DNA from: Hyposmocoma kahamanoa
Taxonomy: Eukaryota > Arthropoda > Insecta > Lepidoptera > Cosmopterigidae
Direction: 5' to 3'
Length of the DNA stretch: 64,000 nucleotides
NCBI RefSeq assembly: GCF_003589595.1
Contig: NW_020656077.1
Span: forward strand, 865,443-929,442
Shown here: one piece after another, positions 33,114-45,494 of the stretch
Layout: each line of letters opens with the position of its first letter
Position numbering within the stretch: position 1 is the stretch's first letter
Position numbers and translations under genes: made by a program
The notes under the pieces: model-generated
The model's database searches: none
What the model saw: only the letters and a program-made list of their open reading frames with translations
Told to the model about the DNA's origin: nothing

Positions 33114-33618
33114 TTAGGGTTGTAACGAATATATTTTACAAAAAGTGTAAAAAACTGCCGATGCGAATGTTTGCGCGATGCGAAAGATCTACTTAATTGA
33201 TTCTTTCTTGAATGATGATGATTGGATGATGCAGAAGATTTGCAAGTAGACGCGGCATCAGCGGTCGACGGAGAAACGTTCATAATACCATCAGAAATAT
33301 ATGCATGAAGCCATATCTTCGTGATGACATGATGTCGAGAAGATTATGATCTGACGCCAAAGATGATGACAAGACCATTACCAGGGAGCTTCTAATGAAC
33401 AGGGTGAGTAACCACATTTAAATTAGATGTAATGAATGGTTATCTTGACTCCTGTCAATTCTTAAAGAATTGAATTTCTGATACATTCACCATTCATTGC
33501 ATCTTTATGAGATATTGAAATAAAATGTTTCGCTAAAACATTCGCAGAGTAATTTGCGAAAGCGAATGTAAATCAATCATTGCGATAATAAAATTAATTG
33601 TGTTCGTTACAACCCTAA
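33114..33618. mobile_element. Short inverted-repeat DNA element in HGTX intron 1, copy 1
   Basis: Ends TTAGGGTTGTAACGAA (33114-33129) and TTCGTTACAACCCTAA (33603-33618) are perfect inverted repeats. The interior contains frequent GCGAATG or CATTCGC words and no complete ORF. The end type resembles hAT-like nonautonomous elements, but no clear target duplication was seen. Related to 34759-35062. Confidence 0.75.
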
Positions 33619-34758
33619 CTTATGTTTGCGATAAAAAAAATGTTTAGTTCTCAATAAAAGAATGGTAAATTTTAGAAACGACAAATAAAGTAACCAAAAT
33701 GTATATTGTTCATGATCAAAAGAACGTTCAAATCCATATTGACTTATTGTAATTCTCGTATACTACACAGTCAAGCATATTTTGATGTATGTTATGAACT
33801 TCTCATTAAAGTTTTTCCAAAAAAACTGTTTCTGTATCTAAAGTAATCAAGCGTTTTCATATTTTCTGATCAATTTTCCGTTATCTCCTCATTCGGTGTT
33901 GTAGTTGATCCGCATTACAAATAATTAGACATTATAATCGGATACATTACGTTAACTTCCTCGGCACGGTTCACTAACCATTTTAATAACGAGCCCATCG
34001 TGCAGATACGAGCTTATTAGCTGATAAATAGATAAACTCGATCCCTGACACGTTACACCGATTGTACAGATCAACCAATAATGTGCAATCAACTGTTATA
34101 CTAGTTTACATGATCCTGTTATTTAGATTAGAAACGGTTATTAGAGCAAACCATATACCAGGAACAAATAATTTGGAAATATTAGCTAGGCAGATATGTG
34201 AAAAAATTTAGGTTAATAATTTCCTATCCTTGAGGTGAACCGAAAGAAACTTTAGGATATAAAGTCCTTACTTTTAGTGAGATTAAATTACATACATTGG
34301 AAAATAGTAGATGATTGTTCAAATCCCGAACCCGTGCTAGCCCATCGGAGAGCATTACGCACAGTTTGTTCGAAAATTATTAATTAGTTAAGGGCGGGGG
34401 CACCGCGCGTTAGGCTGCGGTCACACTGGGCGCGCACGAATGAAGTGGGACACATTTTTTTAATTACCGTCCCTCCCCTTGGCGTGTGATTGCCTCCCCA
34501 CTGCGGCCGCCCGTTCCCAAACTGTGCACGGCATATGTTGCCGGGAATTAAAATTTGAGTTTTCGGATGCAGTTTCGAATTGTGCGGCAGATGCCGTGTG
34601 GAAATATTCGATAGTCAGTTTCCAGTTTTACGTAGGCATCTCTATTATTTACAATGACTTCAGTTACCTACTCTCAAACTAGGGATCCCTTGCATTGTCA
34701 GCAGTAGAGAGACGAAATTATTGCTGGGAATAATAGTAGGAGTACGAACAACAAAGTT

Positions 34759-35062
34759 ATGGTTGTAACGAAATTTTGTTTGCGAACAATGCATTGCGAA
34801 TGTGCAGCGAAACATTTTATTTTCCTTTTGATAAAATATATTTTAAAAGAAAGATAATACTACTACTACTAAAATACTATAATATAGATAATAAATAAAT
34901 ATTTTTTTTTTATATACCAACTATTTAGATACCGGGAATGTCCAAAATTTTAGTAAAATGTTTCGCTTAACAGACAAGCACGATTGCAAACGTGAAGTAT
35001 TCTAATTATATAGAAAACTTCGCTTATGCCGAATGCAATCGCGAATATTCGTTACAACCCTA
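34759..35062. mobile_element. Short inverted-repeat DNA element in HGTX intron 1, copy 2
   Basis: Ends TATGGTTGTAACGAA (34759-34773) and TTCGTTACAACCCTA (35048-35062) match copy 1 at 33114. A subterminal inverted pair, GCGAAACATTTTA near 34808 and AAAATGTTTCGC near 34956, is shared with copy 1. It is 304 bp with no ORF. Confidence 0.75.
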
Positions 35063-36639
35063 CAGTCTCTATTATAAACAAAAAATAGCTACTAATTAAT
35101 TATAGTAATATTCCAATATAGCGTGTAGTTAAAATTACGAGATATTCAAACTAACGCAACTTAACAACCGGTTTCATGACACACTTTATAGAAGTTAGTA
35201 TATGAAGCTTTAAAAATCACAAATACAATTTTGTAACAATTAACTCGTTCCGGCTCCAGTGTAGCTGAGCAATTATACTTTGGTCGACATAAAAGCTAAA
35301 GTACAATCTCGCCGGGCCTAATGAAATTAAATTAAGAATAACATAATTCTGGAGCGCGGGCGCGGGCTCTGCACCGCACATTTTCGCGTTTCCCCCCACT
35401 CGCCCCACCACAAGACTCCATCTTTGTTTTTCGAAATGAGGTGATGGTTATTATATTTCGCGGTCAATGCGGTATGATTTTATTTTATCTACAGTGACGT
35501 GAAAGATTAGAATTTCGTGTAGTTTTCGTGCATCTTGGCAAATAAGACTATGTTGATTACTCAATTAAGATTACCACATTTGATCTACCAAATAATGACG
35601 ATTAACTAAATAATTTATGTAGTTTTAGCTAGTCTGACCAACTCTAAAAACTCGAGCAGAATGTTTTAGCGCTATGAGGTGTCTGATTGCGCGCCGAAAA
35701 GCGATAAATATTTTAATAAAATTACCGGCAAGCCCCACTCGAGCCTTATCTTGTCCTCAATGACGAAGGGAGAGATAGAGTTATACGGCTTCGAGCATTA
35801 TTACGCTTGTTATGATGTTAGAAATCTAGGCAATTTCGATCGCTTTTTATACGGTACAAAGTCAATGGTTACGCACATTCCGATGGATAATAAATAAATG
35901 TTAAAGCGTTAGCGCCGTAGTTACTGACAATTGACTATATAAACCGAAGTTATAGGCTTGAGATATAAGTGAAATAATACATACCTAAATGCGAAAGATG
36001 TTTACAACAAGAAGTGAAATTGAAGGAGGGAATTGTATTTAATAATTTATTGAATTACATTACGATACGGAAGACATCAACGGCATTGAAATTACTACCA
36101 AAAGAAATCCATGGGTGTTGTTCCGCATTGTCGTTACATCTCACTTTGAATTTTGACTTGATTGAACTTCTTTACTCAACTCAACTGCCCATATGAAGAG
36201 TATCCGATGTAAACTAATTTTATTCAAGGCGCAAAAATTTCCAGCTATGAAAGGCTACCACCCAAAATCTTCCGAATGTGCATTTTTTCCATGTATCATT
36301 GCCTACCCTTTTGAAGAAACCTATACTCAGTGAAGATTGACAATACAGTGGAGTTAAAATTATCAACTACTTTTTACCGTGTTGATGGTTTACTATTTTT
36401 CCCCGCGCCATATAAGTTATTAGATAACAACGATAGGATGACGCAACTACCCTATGTTAACTACAAGAACATTGGGAGTAAAAAGCGGGACATGGTTATT
36501 AAAGTGATATCATAACGGCCAGCTGGGAGCGCAAAAACTATCGCCGCTGCTATCACTGCGATGAAAATCGTCTGGATTGTTTACGTACTCCATCGCTTTG
36601 GGTTGTCACATTAATAGCGGGAAGCAGGCCAACTCAATT

Positions 36640-36815
36640 CAATACAGCAGACGTTATTTTCTCTAGAGTAAAGACCAACCTTGATGATCACATGGTGAAG
36701 GTTACAGGAATTCGCTGGAAGCAAGCAGGGGAGGCTAGAAGGAGAGACCTGCGTCCAACTGTGGACTTTTCCGGGTGAGATGATGATTATGATGATGAAT
36801 GACCAAAATTTTATT
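36640..36815 (+). repeat. LINE 3'-end fragment
   Basis: The sequence GAAGGTTACAGGAATTCGC, then CAACTGTGGACTTTTCCGGG and a GATGATGATTATGATGATGA run, resembles the 3' tail of a common lepidopteran LINE (C-terminal QQW-type codons followed by (GAT)n). Too short and decayed for a clade call. Confidence 0.45.
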
Positions 36816-38399
36816 TTAATTACCGATAACAAAACGTCAACAACATTATGTGAAGAAAACAATCTATATTAATAAACCAACAAAACAATTAAAAATTCCG
36901 AAAAAATTTACAACCAACAAACTGTAACCAAATTCAATGTCTTTTCAGAACAACAAGACAGTGCTACATGTTTGATTTCCCTAAACATTCCTTATACTAA
37001 ATTTGAAACTTATGTCTGCATATGTATTATATAAACATAATACAAGTTTTATTACTTGTAAGACAAGGGTATCGATCAGACAACGGTGCAGCACGCCTAG
37101 ACAGTGTCGTTATTTTCACCGACAGGTGAGCCGCGTGTCGCGCCATCCGGCGCTCCCCGTATCGCTTTATTACATGTACCACACTCTGATATTGCATGTA
37201 GGTACTCTACGATTATTACAATTCTTTTCCAAGTGCGTGTTATGAATGCTGAGCACTGATAGGGTGTTGAATTACGTTTATTAGAAACATACTACACGTG
37301 TCTGGTCTATTGGTATGATATAACTATTAAATATTTCTGTTTATCACAAATAAATATTCAAATTAATAATTCACATTAATTTAATTCAAACTCGATGAGA
37401 TATGTCGTAGACTATTCTATTTTAAGACAATAATTATTGATGAAAATAGTTTAGTGAAGTTTGCGGTCGTGAAAACATTTCAGCTAAATTGTGTACTCGA
37501 AACTAAGTCTCTACAGACGAATCGGGCGTCGCAAACAATGTCTTGAATAACTCAATTATTTCAAACTACCTCCACTCAAGTAATTCCCGAAAGTACCGTT
37601 ACAATTAAAACTGCTTCATGTTTATACATTTCCACATGGTAACGGAAGAACTTTAACACTCAATGGTGGGACATGTACCCCTTTACAATTACTCCTGTAC
37701 AAGTTAGCGGGCGTGTGTCGAGCGCCGAGAAACCGCGGTAAATATCGCGAAGTATCGCGGAGGTTTACGGGGCTCCTCCCTACTTCCCCTTGTGGGGAGA
37801 TAGGGTAAATGAGAGTAGGATTTATTTGTACATGATAGAGCGCAGATTTTGTGCGGTGCGGTGTACTGGCGTGTTTGTATTGTAATGTTGTCGACAACGC
37901 GATGAATTAGTTCCACGTACGCATGGAACGTGACGTCGCTATCACGGTGGAACGTGTTGTGTGATTCACCTGGTCTCACGCCGTATTGCGCTGACTAATT
38001 GTTCACTGATTATTCTGCATAGTTGGGAAGGGGAGCATTAACATTTATAACATTAAAGTAATTAATATATTTTAAGCTGGTATTTCTTAATACCAGCATC
38101 TCTATATACTATTGCTAAATTATAATTGGTAAAAAAAATGTATTCACAAATCATTGTAATATACCAGAAGGGATTTGCAAAGATATATGAATATAAACAT
38201 AAAGTAAATATATATTTTTGTTCAACACTCATTTCCAATAAGAGTTTTGCCACATAATGTAAAATAAAGGACATAAGTAGTCTTCTTTATTTTTTCAATC
38301 GCATTCAGGTACGTCCCAATAGGCATCGGAGAAACAAACCCTCACGAATATGTACACACGTTAACGTCTAAAGCCTCCCCCGCCGTTCGCTCCTCGTTA

Positions 38400-38530
38400 G
38401 TCCCCTACAAATTGAGACACGAGGACGTTAGAGCAGGGAGCAGGAGGGTGCGGGGTACGAGGGGGGATGTCCCCAGGGGCGAAGGGGTTGTGCGGTCTGC
38501 GAGCCCGCGTGCCGTCGCCCGCATACTGAA
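38400..38530. promoter_or_regulatory. GC-rich block in intron 1
   Basis: A purine/GC-rich stretch (GGAGCAGGAGGGTGCGGGG, GCGAGCCCGCGTGCCGTCGC) in AT-rich intron. It is part of a 101-codon ORF on the + strand without any domain. Possible alternative exon or regulatory element; neither is demonstrated. Confidence 0.25.
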
Positions 38531-41500
38531 TGCCTCGCTAAATAAGTGCACAGATTTGCCGGCTTCAATTTGGGTAATTGTGCTCGGGTTACGTATAATT
38601 GTTATTTGGTGTTTTAGTACTTTGAATGTTTTTGTACGTCGTCATGAGATTCGTGAAGTTTTCGGGTCCCCCAGTATTATCTGGCGCAATAAAAGCTTGC
38701 GTTTGTTCCACGTTTAATGAACATTGAAATAGAGAGTTGACATTATGTTATAAAGCGCGGGTGAACTAGGCATTGCGTTTAAGTTAGAATGATATTTTAT
38801 TTGATCCTTAAAAAGTATAAATGTGCAGTCGCAGCGTGGGTTGGTTCGTTTTATATAAAATTGGGTGAATATTGAAGTTGTTTGTAGTTGGCATCAAGTT
38901 ATGAGTGACGAAGAATCCAGCGAGAGGTGGCGAGCGACAGACTAGATACAATATTAACAAACAGTTGGTTGCATAATGCATGACGCGCAGAGGGCGCCCG
39001 CTGCAATATGGTGCGGCAAAAACTCCAGCCGTTGCCGCCGTGTGGGAGGAAAATATGCTGGACACTTCGGGGGTATTGCCATTTTATAATACCACACACT
39101 TTAATATGCTTCACTATAACATACTTCTATGTACAAGACATTGATAAAAAATGTTACTGATTACTTTACATTCGCTTTCAAAATAGGTTTACCTATTAGA
39201 TGTCTTTATAAATATGTTTTGAATTGATAATATTCTTCTCTACAATTGGGGTAAAAACGACAATGCCCATTGAATTAATTGACAATAATAATTACGAGTA
39301 AAGGTAATTACATAATGTCCCCTGAATGCGAAATTCGATCCTGTTAGAAAACAATATACCTAGTTGCATTATATTAAGATTTATATGCGTAATGCAGTAT
39401 ACACACACGGGGAAATGACACAAACATATTTATTGCTCCAATAAATATATTGGTGCAGCATTGTTCACATTAGTTAGCTCGCAATAAGCCCTGCACGGCA
39501 TACTGGCGTAGCGCAAACACCGTATATAGTGACCAGTTTACTAAATGAATGCAATGCTGCCGAACCAAAAGTTAGTCCTGGAGTCTACTACGCTACAAAT
39601 CCCCTCAAACAAATTTAACCCTTATCTCCGTACAGTGGAGTCTACTTTTGACAACATCTATTCACCTGAACCGTGTTACATATAGCAACAATTTCCGTCA
39701 AATAGATTACGACCGTAAGTTTTAGGTAGTAAAGTTGAGATTGTCTATAGAGTGGCAGCCGTATTTCAGAAGTTTGTAAAGGAACGAGCGAGCGGTCAGT
39801 GAACGAAAGGATGTCGTTTCAGCTACATTGTGGCGGTCGCGATCTCGGCCGCAGCTCGGACATTTATATGAAGCGATAAAATTAACATGAACGCATTGTT
39901 GACCTTCTCAATGATCGAATATTAGAGATTAAAAATTCAACATTATTGAAGGTAAACAACTACCCAATAGTCATTTAGTAAAGCAATTATAAAGTAAGAT
40001 CAAAATATTTGCACTATACATTTCTCATGGAGAATGAAGAATAAAGATGGCATTTTACAAGGAGAAAGATTAAAAAAAATGGATTCATGATTACACATGT
40101 AAAAGAAAGAAACTCTAATTTTTCAACATCACTTTAATCAAATCCGCAGCGTATAGAGCAGCAGGTTTTTCGCAAAATTCATTTTCAGAACAATTTTTCT
40201 GCCCTTATGGTTAAAGGTTCTATGATATACATATATTTATAAAGAATAATAATGCACATAGTAATAACTCGTAATTCATAACAAAACAATACATTACATA
40301 ATATTAGGCAGATACAGCACAGACGCCATAAATAAGCTACCTCTGCATAACAACCATAGGTACTGTGCTTATATTAATATTAATGAAACAATAACATTAA
40401 CCCTATGCCTTGGATTTGTAGGAAATATTGTTATTATTTACTACAAGTTTGTCGGAGAATATTAGTGATTTATAATGTGAAGGCTGTATGCTCGTGCCTA
40501 GAATTTTTAAGTCACTGTTATTTCAATACTATAGGTAGAAATAAAACCAGTGTAGGGCACTAAGCACAATATCCGTGGTCATATCATCTCACTGATTTGC
40601 GTAATTCCATGGAACCATGTAAATCCTTAATTCCACATTCTCATGATTAAAAATAAATTTATTTCATTCCGAATAAAAACCCATGAAAGTAAACAAAAAA
40701 CGCATCATATTCCGTTGTGATATTTTTCCCAGCGTATAAATGTTTTGATGAAGCGGCGTCGGTACAGTCGACGACATAAAGCTCCCACGAGAGGGGGGAG
40801 GCTCGACGTAGAGTGGGAGAGGGGGCGAAAAAATGAAATGAAAATAATGATAAAAACGTCGACACGACGACAAAAGGAGCGTCAGCCGTTAAATTCGAGA
40901 TATATTCTTGTTTGATAGCCAAATCGAAAGATCGTCTTATTGTGATCACAGTTATCGTCTCTGTAGCAGCTTTATTTAATATAATGAATTCATTACCCAA
41001 CGACTAATCACGGAAAATAATATGACAATTCGAAATAATCACTTTCGAGTCGATTATGTATGTGTTACTATGTAACTTGTCCCAATAAACAGTCCACAGA
41101 GTATATACCAGACTAAATAGCACCTGATTGGATTGCGTTACGTGGTGATAGCGATCACCCGTTAATTACTCACACGATCGATGCGCCAACAAGTATTATG
41201 CTATTATGTCCTACTAAATTGCTTTATCCGATGGATGTACCCGCTCGTACATACACACAATCAGCGAATAAAGTCTCACAAATAAGCGTTAATTCATAAA
41301 TGATCGATTAGTTAAACACGATTTGCAAAAGTATATTTAATTTGCATGCATAATAATTAAACAATATGAGTATTTGTTAGTAGTTTGCTGACGGTACAGC
41401 TATAAAATACAATTAAATTGAATACGCGTTTTCCATGAGTGTACCCGAGGGGAGGTGTGATGTCATCAAGGGATGATGCAGCGGCCGTCATAATATATTA

Positions 41501-41810
41501 CATACACCACCTACACTCACGGAAAGCTCTTATTGTTTTCAGAATTTCATTGCATTCGTATGGCAAAAATAAGTACCATAAGCGTGCTTCTGAACCCAAT
41601 CTAGGAATAAACTGGATTAATCATATTATCTTAACGCAATATACTGCGTAAAAGTATTTTTAGAAGCCTTTTCAAAATCTATACTTTTGTTATGATCGAT
41701 GTAGGTCAGAAAACAATCTTTATCTACAGAACTACTTCATTTTATAGGATGTACAGTACAAATTTTAATCCTAGTAGTTATAATATACTTAGTAGACGTC
41801 TTTGTTGCAG

Positions 41811-42010
41811 TGAGTAACGGGGCCCTGAGCGCCTGCGCAGCGCAGGCGAGCGGCGTAGATAAGGATGGCAAGAAGAAGCACACGAGACCGACCTTCAGCG
41901 GGCAACAGATCTTCGCACTGGAGAAGACCTTCGAACAGACCAAGTACTTGGCCGGCCCCGAGAGAGCCAAGCTCGCCTATGCGCTTGGCATGACCGAGTC
42001 TCAAGTTAAG
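41811..42010 (+). CDS. HGTX: HGTX/Nkx6-class homeobox gene, exon 2 (homeodomain residues 1-46)
   Basis: The exon is framed by an acceptor TTTGTTGCAG and a donor AAG|GTAAGAG, 200 bp, ending in phase 0. It encodes residues 104-170. A short linker is followed by [40 protein letters not shown] and [10 protein letters not shown]. This is homeodomain residues 1-46 with Arg5, Phe8, Leu16 and Phe20 in place. It is nearly identical to vertebrate Nkx6.1/6.2 over this segment, and the split before VWFQNRR is the family's conserved intron position. Helix 3, which contacts DNA, is therefore encoded by a further exon that I could not find in the window. Read-through into the intron would add 25 unrelated residues and stop. 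Confidence 0.95.
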
Positions 42011-42164
42011 GTAAGAGAATTTAATTTATTTCTCTTTTGCTTTTCAAGGAATATTGGTGCGTTGTGGTTGTTTCTCTTGTATCAGTAGTGAAGTAAATTC
42101 ACCATTGTTGCCAGTATGGTGCGTCTGAAGTGTGTTCGGAATTGTCATGCCCATGGATCTTGTA

Positions 42165-42450
42165 TGATTTTGTACTACCTCTCATCCAGAGGCCGTGGGT
42201 TCAAATCTGGGCTCGCACCTCTGAGGTTCTCCGAATTTATATGCGAAATTTAATTTGAAATTTACCCTGAGCTTTTCGGTGAAGGAAAACATCGTGTGGG
42301 CCTGCACGTCGAGGAATGTTCACAATGTGTGAAGTCCCCGACCCGCATTGGGCCAGCGTGACGGACTATGGCCTAAACCCTCGGATGAGAGGAGATCCGT
42401 GCCCAGCAGTTCGGTATATAAATGAGTTGATGATGAATGATACAAAAAAG
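42165..42450 (+). repeat. Lepidopteran-type SINE, copy 2
   Basis: B-box GGTTCAAATC is at 42198-42207. The body has ATTTATATGCGAAATTTAAT, GGTGAAGGAAAACATCGTG, GGCCAGCGTGACGGACTATG and GAGGAGATCCGTGCCCAGCA, ending GTTGATGATGAATGAT. Same family as 16683-16930. It sits about 155 bp after exon 2, within the presumed intron 2. Confidence 0.88.
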
Positions 42451-42589
42451 CATCCCAGGTTCAATGCAAAACACTATTTACTAATTCTGTTAAGATATTG
42501 TGAGGAATGATAAATGCTATACCATAGTAATAGGGTACAAACAATTAACTAACAGCAAGAGTGTTGGACATTGACGAGTAGGGTAATGC

Positions 42590-42745
42590 CGCCAATAAGC
42601 GACACTCTCCTCGCGCTGTAATCCGATTACACAGATTGAAAAGTCAATCACTTAGCTGGTCACGCAGTCGCGCGGCGCAATCAAACGATTCGCTCTATTA
42701 CTGGGGATTAAGCGCAGCTGACATGTGGACCTATTGACTCTGGAT
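42590..42745. promoter_or_regulatory. Candidate intronic enhancer block
   Basis: A GC-richer island about 0.6 kb after exon 2. It contains CTGTAATCCGATTACACAG (42616-42634), an approximate palindrome with TAATCC, a K50-type homeodomain core, plus GGGGATTAAGC and CAGCTG. Enhancer function is inference. Confidence 0.3.
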
Positions 42746-45053
42746 TCTATTTTGTTTTTCATGCCGCATTATTATTGCAATTCAATCAGATTACCATCAA
42801 AAATGTAAAACGTTAAATTTTGTCAGTATCAACTATGTCGCTGAAGATTTTTTACCATAATCGTATGTTTAATATCATTTAAAACTGAAGGCGTATTTAT
42901 CCCTTACTCACTATGAACAAACTTGTCAGTGATTTACTTAGTCATGCAATCAATAAACCAACTGCGACAAACTTTCTTCTAAAAATTTTGAAATGGAAGA
43001 CGTAAGGTACGATTATGAGGTATGACTATTACTTAAATATACACTTTTGGTTCAGTCAGTGATAAAAAAGGAGACTTTAAAGGTTCATTGTAATTTTTGG
43101 GGTTTGAAAGTGCTTAGTTTCCTTATAGTCCGTGACAAAGATATGTGGGTAAAAATGCCTGGGATTCAGAAAATTGACTCCTGTAGTTATAAATTGATCA
43201 TTGTCGACGTCGCATCCAGCCTCCAAGGATGACCAGCGGACTGACTGGCCACAAAGACTCACTCACTAGACTGACAGGAATCCAAAATTAGACTGACTTT
43301 ATTTTGTACAAAAGTCGACGAGTACAGTGCTACATTACAGATAAACCGTGTAGTAGGACTTGCTTAGGAGGTAGTGTATACAAATGAAAAAAATCGAAGG
43401 CAATTCGTAACTTTTTATCGGTCTCAAGCTTCATTGGAACTAGGTATGCTATGTTGGATATAAACTGAATAGGTTTTTATTTTAAACTAATTAGGGTGTG
43501 ACATGGCTTCCCCTCGCTAAATGGGCGCTAAACATCGGGGGCTCCAGGCCCTCCATGTGGCTTAGTCCTGGGGTCCGACGCCGTTTACTCTGTCACGCTG
43601 CGGTCACGCGTATTTGCCTCCTAAATCCAACCATTTAGCCAATTTTAACAATCACTGAAATTGAATTTCCTAGTCATTAATCTTTCACGCTTCTTATTTT
43701 GACCTATGGAAACTTTTATTTGCACATAATTATACACTCAGATTTGTTTGAAAAGTGCCAGTTTAACGCGAACTAGCTCTACTTATCCAGCGCATTTGAC
43801 GAAAGACATAATAATGAAAATGCAAAATTTACATTGTTTCTTTGAATTTATTTGGATACTAAAATTCAATAGTATTACTAGTGTAAGAGTTGTTTATTCC
43901 TTATTAAAGATTCAGCATACAAAGTACTCAATAAAACAGTTATTTAATCAAAAAGGAAGTCGATATCCATAAAGAACAATAACATTGGATGCCATCAGTG
44001 TCTCCCTTTCAATCTGAACTGTCTCAAATCGTAGATCATAAGCATGAAAGCGTTTAATACTGGGGGACCAAATTATATTATACTAAGTGATACGTTCCAT
44101 TTGCAGGGGCAGACTGATCATTTGCTTGCAACACAAAGGGCAACCTTGCTTCATTTGTGTTAAATGAAACTTTCAAATTTAAGTGTTTCTCCGTTTGATT
44201 TGTTTTCCTGCAAACAATAGATCCTTACGCAAGAGTTAATGTTTGTTTGAAAAAAAAATTATTACACCGATTTTTGTTTGAAAGATAATGCAAAGCTCTC
44301 TTCACAGTTGTGCATTCTGATACATGGAGGAGAAGCTAAGTGACTTGCTAGTTTGAGGGAGCTACTGTAGAGCAATGGTGAAAGTTGGCGATGAAATCAA
44401 GTGAAAATAATGAGATTAATGGACGCGATGCGAGCACAAAAGCGTAATAGGTTTTGCGCTTATGAGGGGACAGCTACAATGATTGTAACTGGTTTTTTGT
44501 TCTTTGTTTATGACATTGCGTGTGTTAAACTGGTTTTACAGTCACTATTTCAAATTTTCCGGTAGTTTTCTTTACATTATTCTTGCAATAATTTTAAAAA
44601 ATATCGCTTAACTTTGAATCGTCCCCCTCAATCAACCTACAGCGGATTCATAAATAACTCCATATTAATCCTTTACAGCGCTAAATACGTATCACCTAAC
44701 AAATGAGTGCTTTCATTCACAAATTGGGCTCAAAAGCCAATGCACCAAGAGGGGACCAATTACCCTACCAATTTAAATAGAAAAAACTGCCAAAGAATTA
44801 TCAACTCTGTATGTTCAAAATAGATTTTATATGAAGTGCAAATGAAATGGAGCGGGTTCTTTCAATTCCCCTATATGGGTGTCATAGCTCATTTGGCATT
44901 CGATAAAATTAATCCATGGGGAAGATTAACATCGGGAGGGCTCCATATTTACACATGTGACGCTGTGCACTGCACCAGTGCCCGGTTATATGTAGGTATG
45001 CACAATTAATTGTCGACTGACGATTGCTTAATAATAGAATAACTTTACCTAAA
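42746..45053. other. Unassigned noncoding DNA, presumed HGTX intron 2
   Basis: AT-rich. A GC-richer patch at 43500-43620 (GGGGGCTCCAGGCCCTCC) has no identified motif. No third-exon signature (VWFQNRR-type coding) was seen. Confidence 0.4.
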
Positions 45054-45494
45054 GTACAGTCACGTCACACAGCTGTGATGACCGTTTTGACGTTTGTCCG
45101 CTCATCAAGTTTCGCATTAATTCATAACTACGTTGAAGGAGCTAATTGGTGCATTTGTTTCTCGGCATTTGTTTATCGAAATTCGACATTTAAAAAAATG
45201 AATCTATACGATCGTCACTTATGGGGTCGCTGTCCAGCACAACTTTTACCTCCGGCAAATTCGCGTCGAAGCTCAACGCAAAATAAAGCAGTTTCGAATT
45301 CACGATATATTAATTAAACATTTTTATTTTCGTTTTATTATAACTTTTTAATCAGCTAGCCCTTGCAATACTAGTTATAAATCTAAAAACTTATTTTTAT
45401 TTTTATTGTTTTTGTTATATTTTTTTCGATAATGAATTGAGATTTGACCTCAATATTGTAATCTGTCAAAACGGCCATCATAGCGTGCCGTACC
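45054..45494 (+). mobile_element. Inverted-repeat nonautonomous DNA element, copy 1
   Basis: The left end includes GATGACCGTTTTGACGTTTG and the right end GTCAAAACGGCCATCATAGC. The interior (TACGATCGTCACTTAT, CAGCACAACTT, AAAGCAGTTTCGAATTCACG) is collinear with 48801-49253 in the same orientation. The left end is more decayed. The 97-codon ORF here is a reading of the element. Confidence 0.8.

Larger units (their letters stand above)
31763..41810 (+). other. HGTX: HGTX intron 1
   Basis: The donor GTGAGT at 31763 and acceptor TTTGTTGCAG ending 41810 give an intron of about 10 kb, in phase 1. Besides the elements listed separately it is mostly AT-rich. GC-richer patches at 32390-32560, 35340-35410, 37690-37980, 38380-38530, 38930-39060 and 40740-40830 might be regulatory. 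ORFs of up to 117 codons inside it show no domains and overlap on both strands. Confidence 0.8.

Noticed and set aside
40659..41000. 113-codon minus-strand ORF within HGTX intron 1
   Set aside because: A second overlapping ORF in another frame and lack of any domain point to chance openness.
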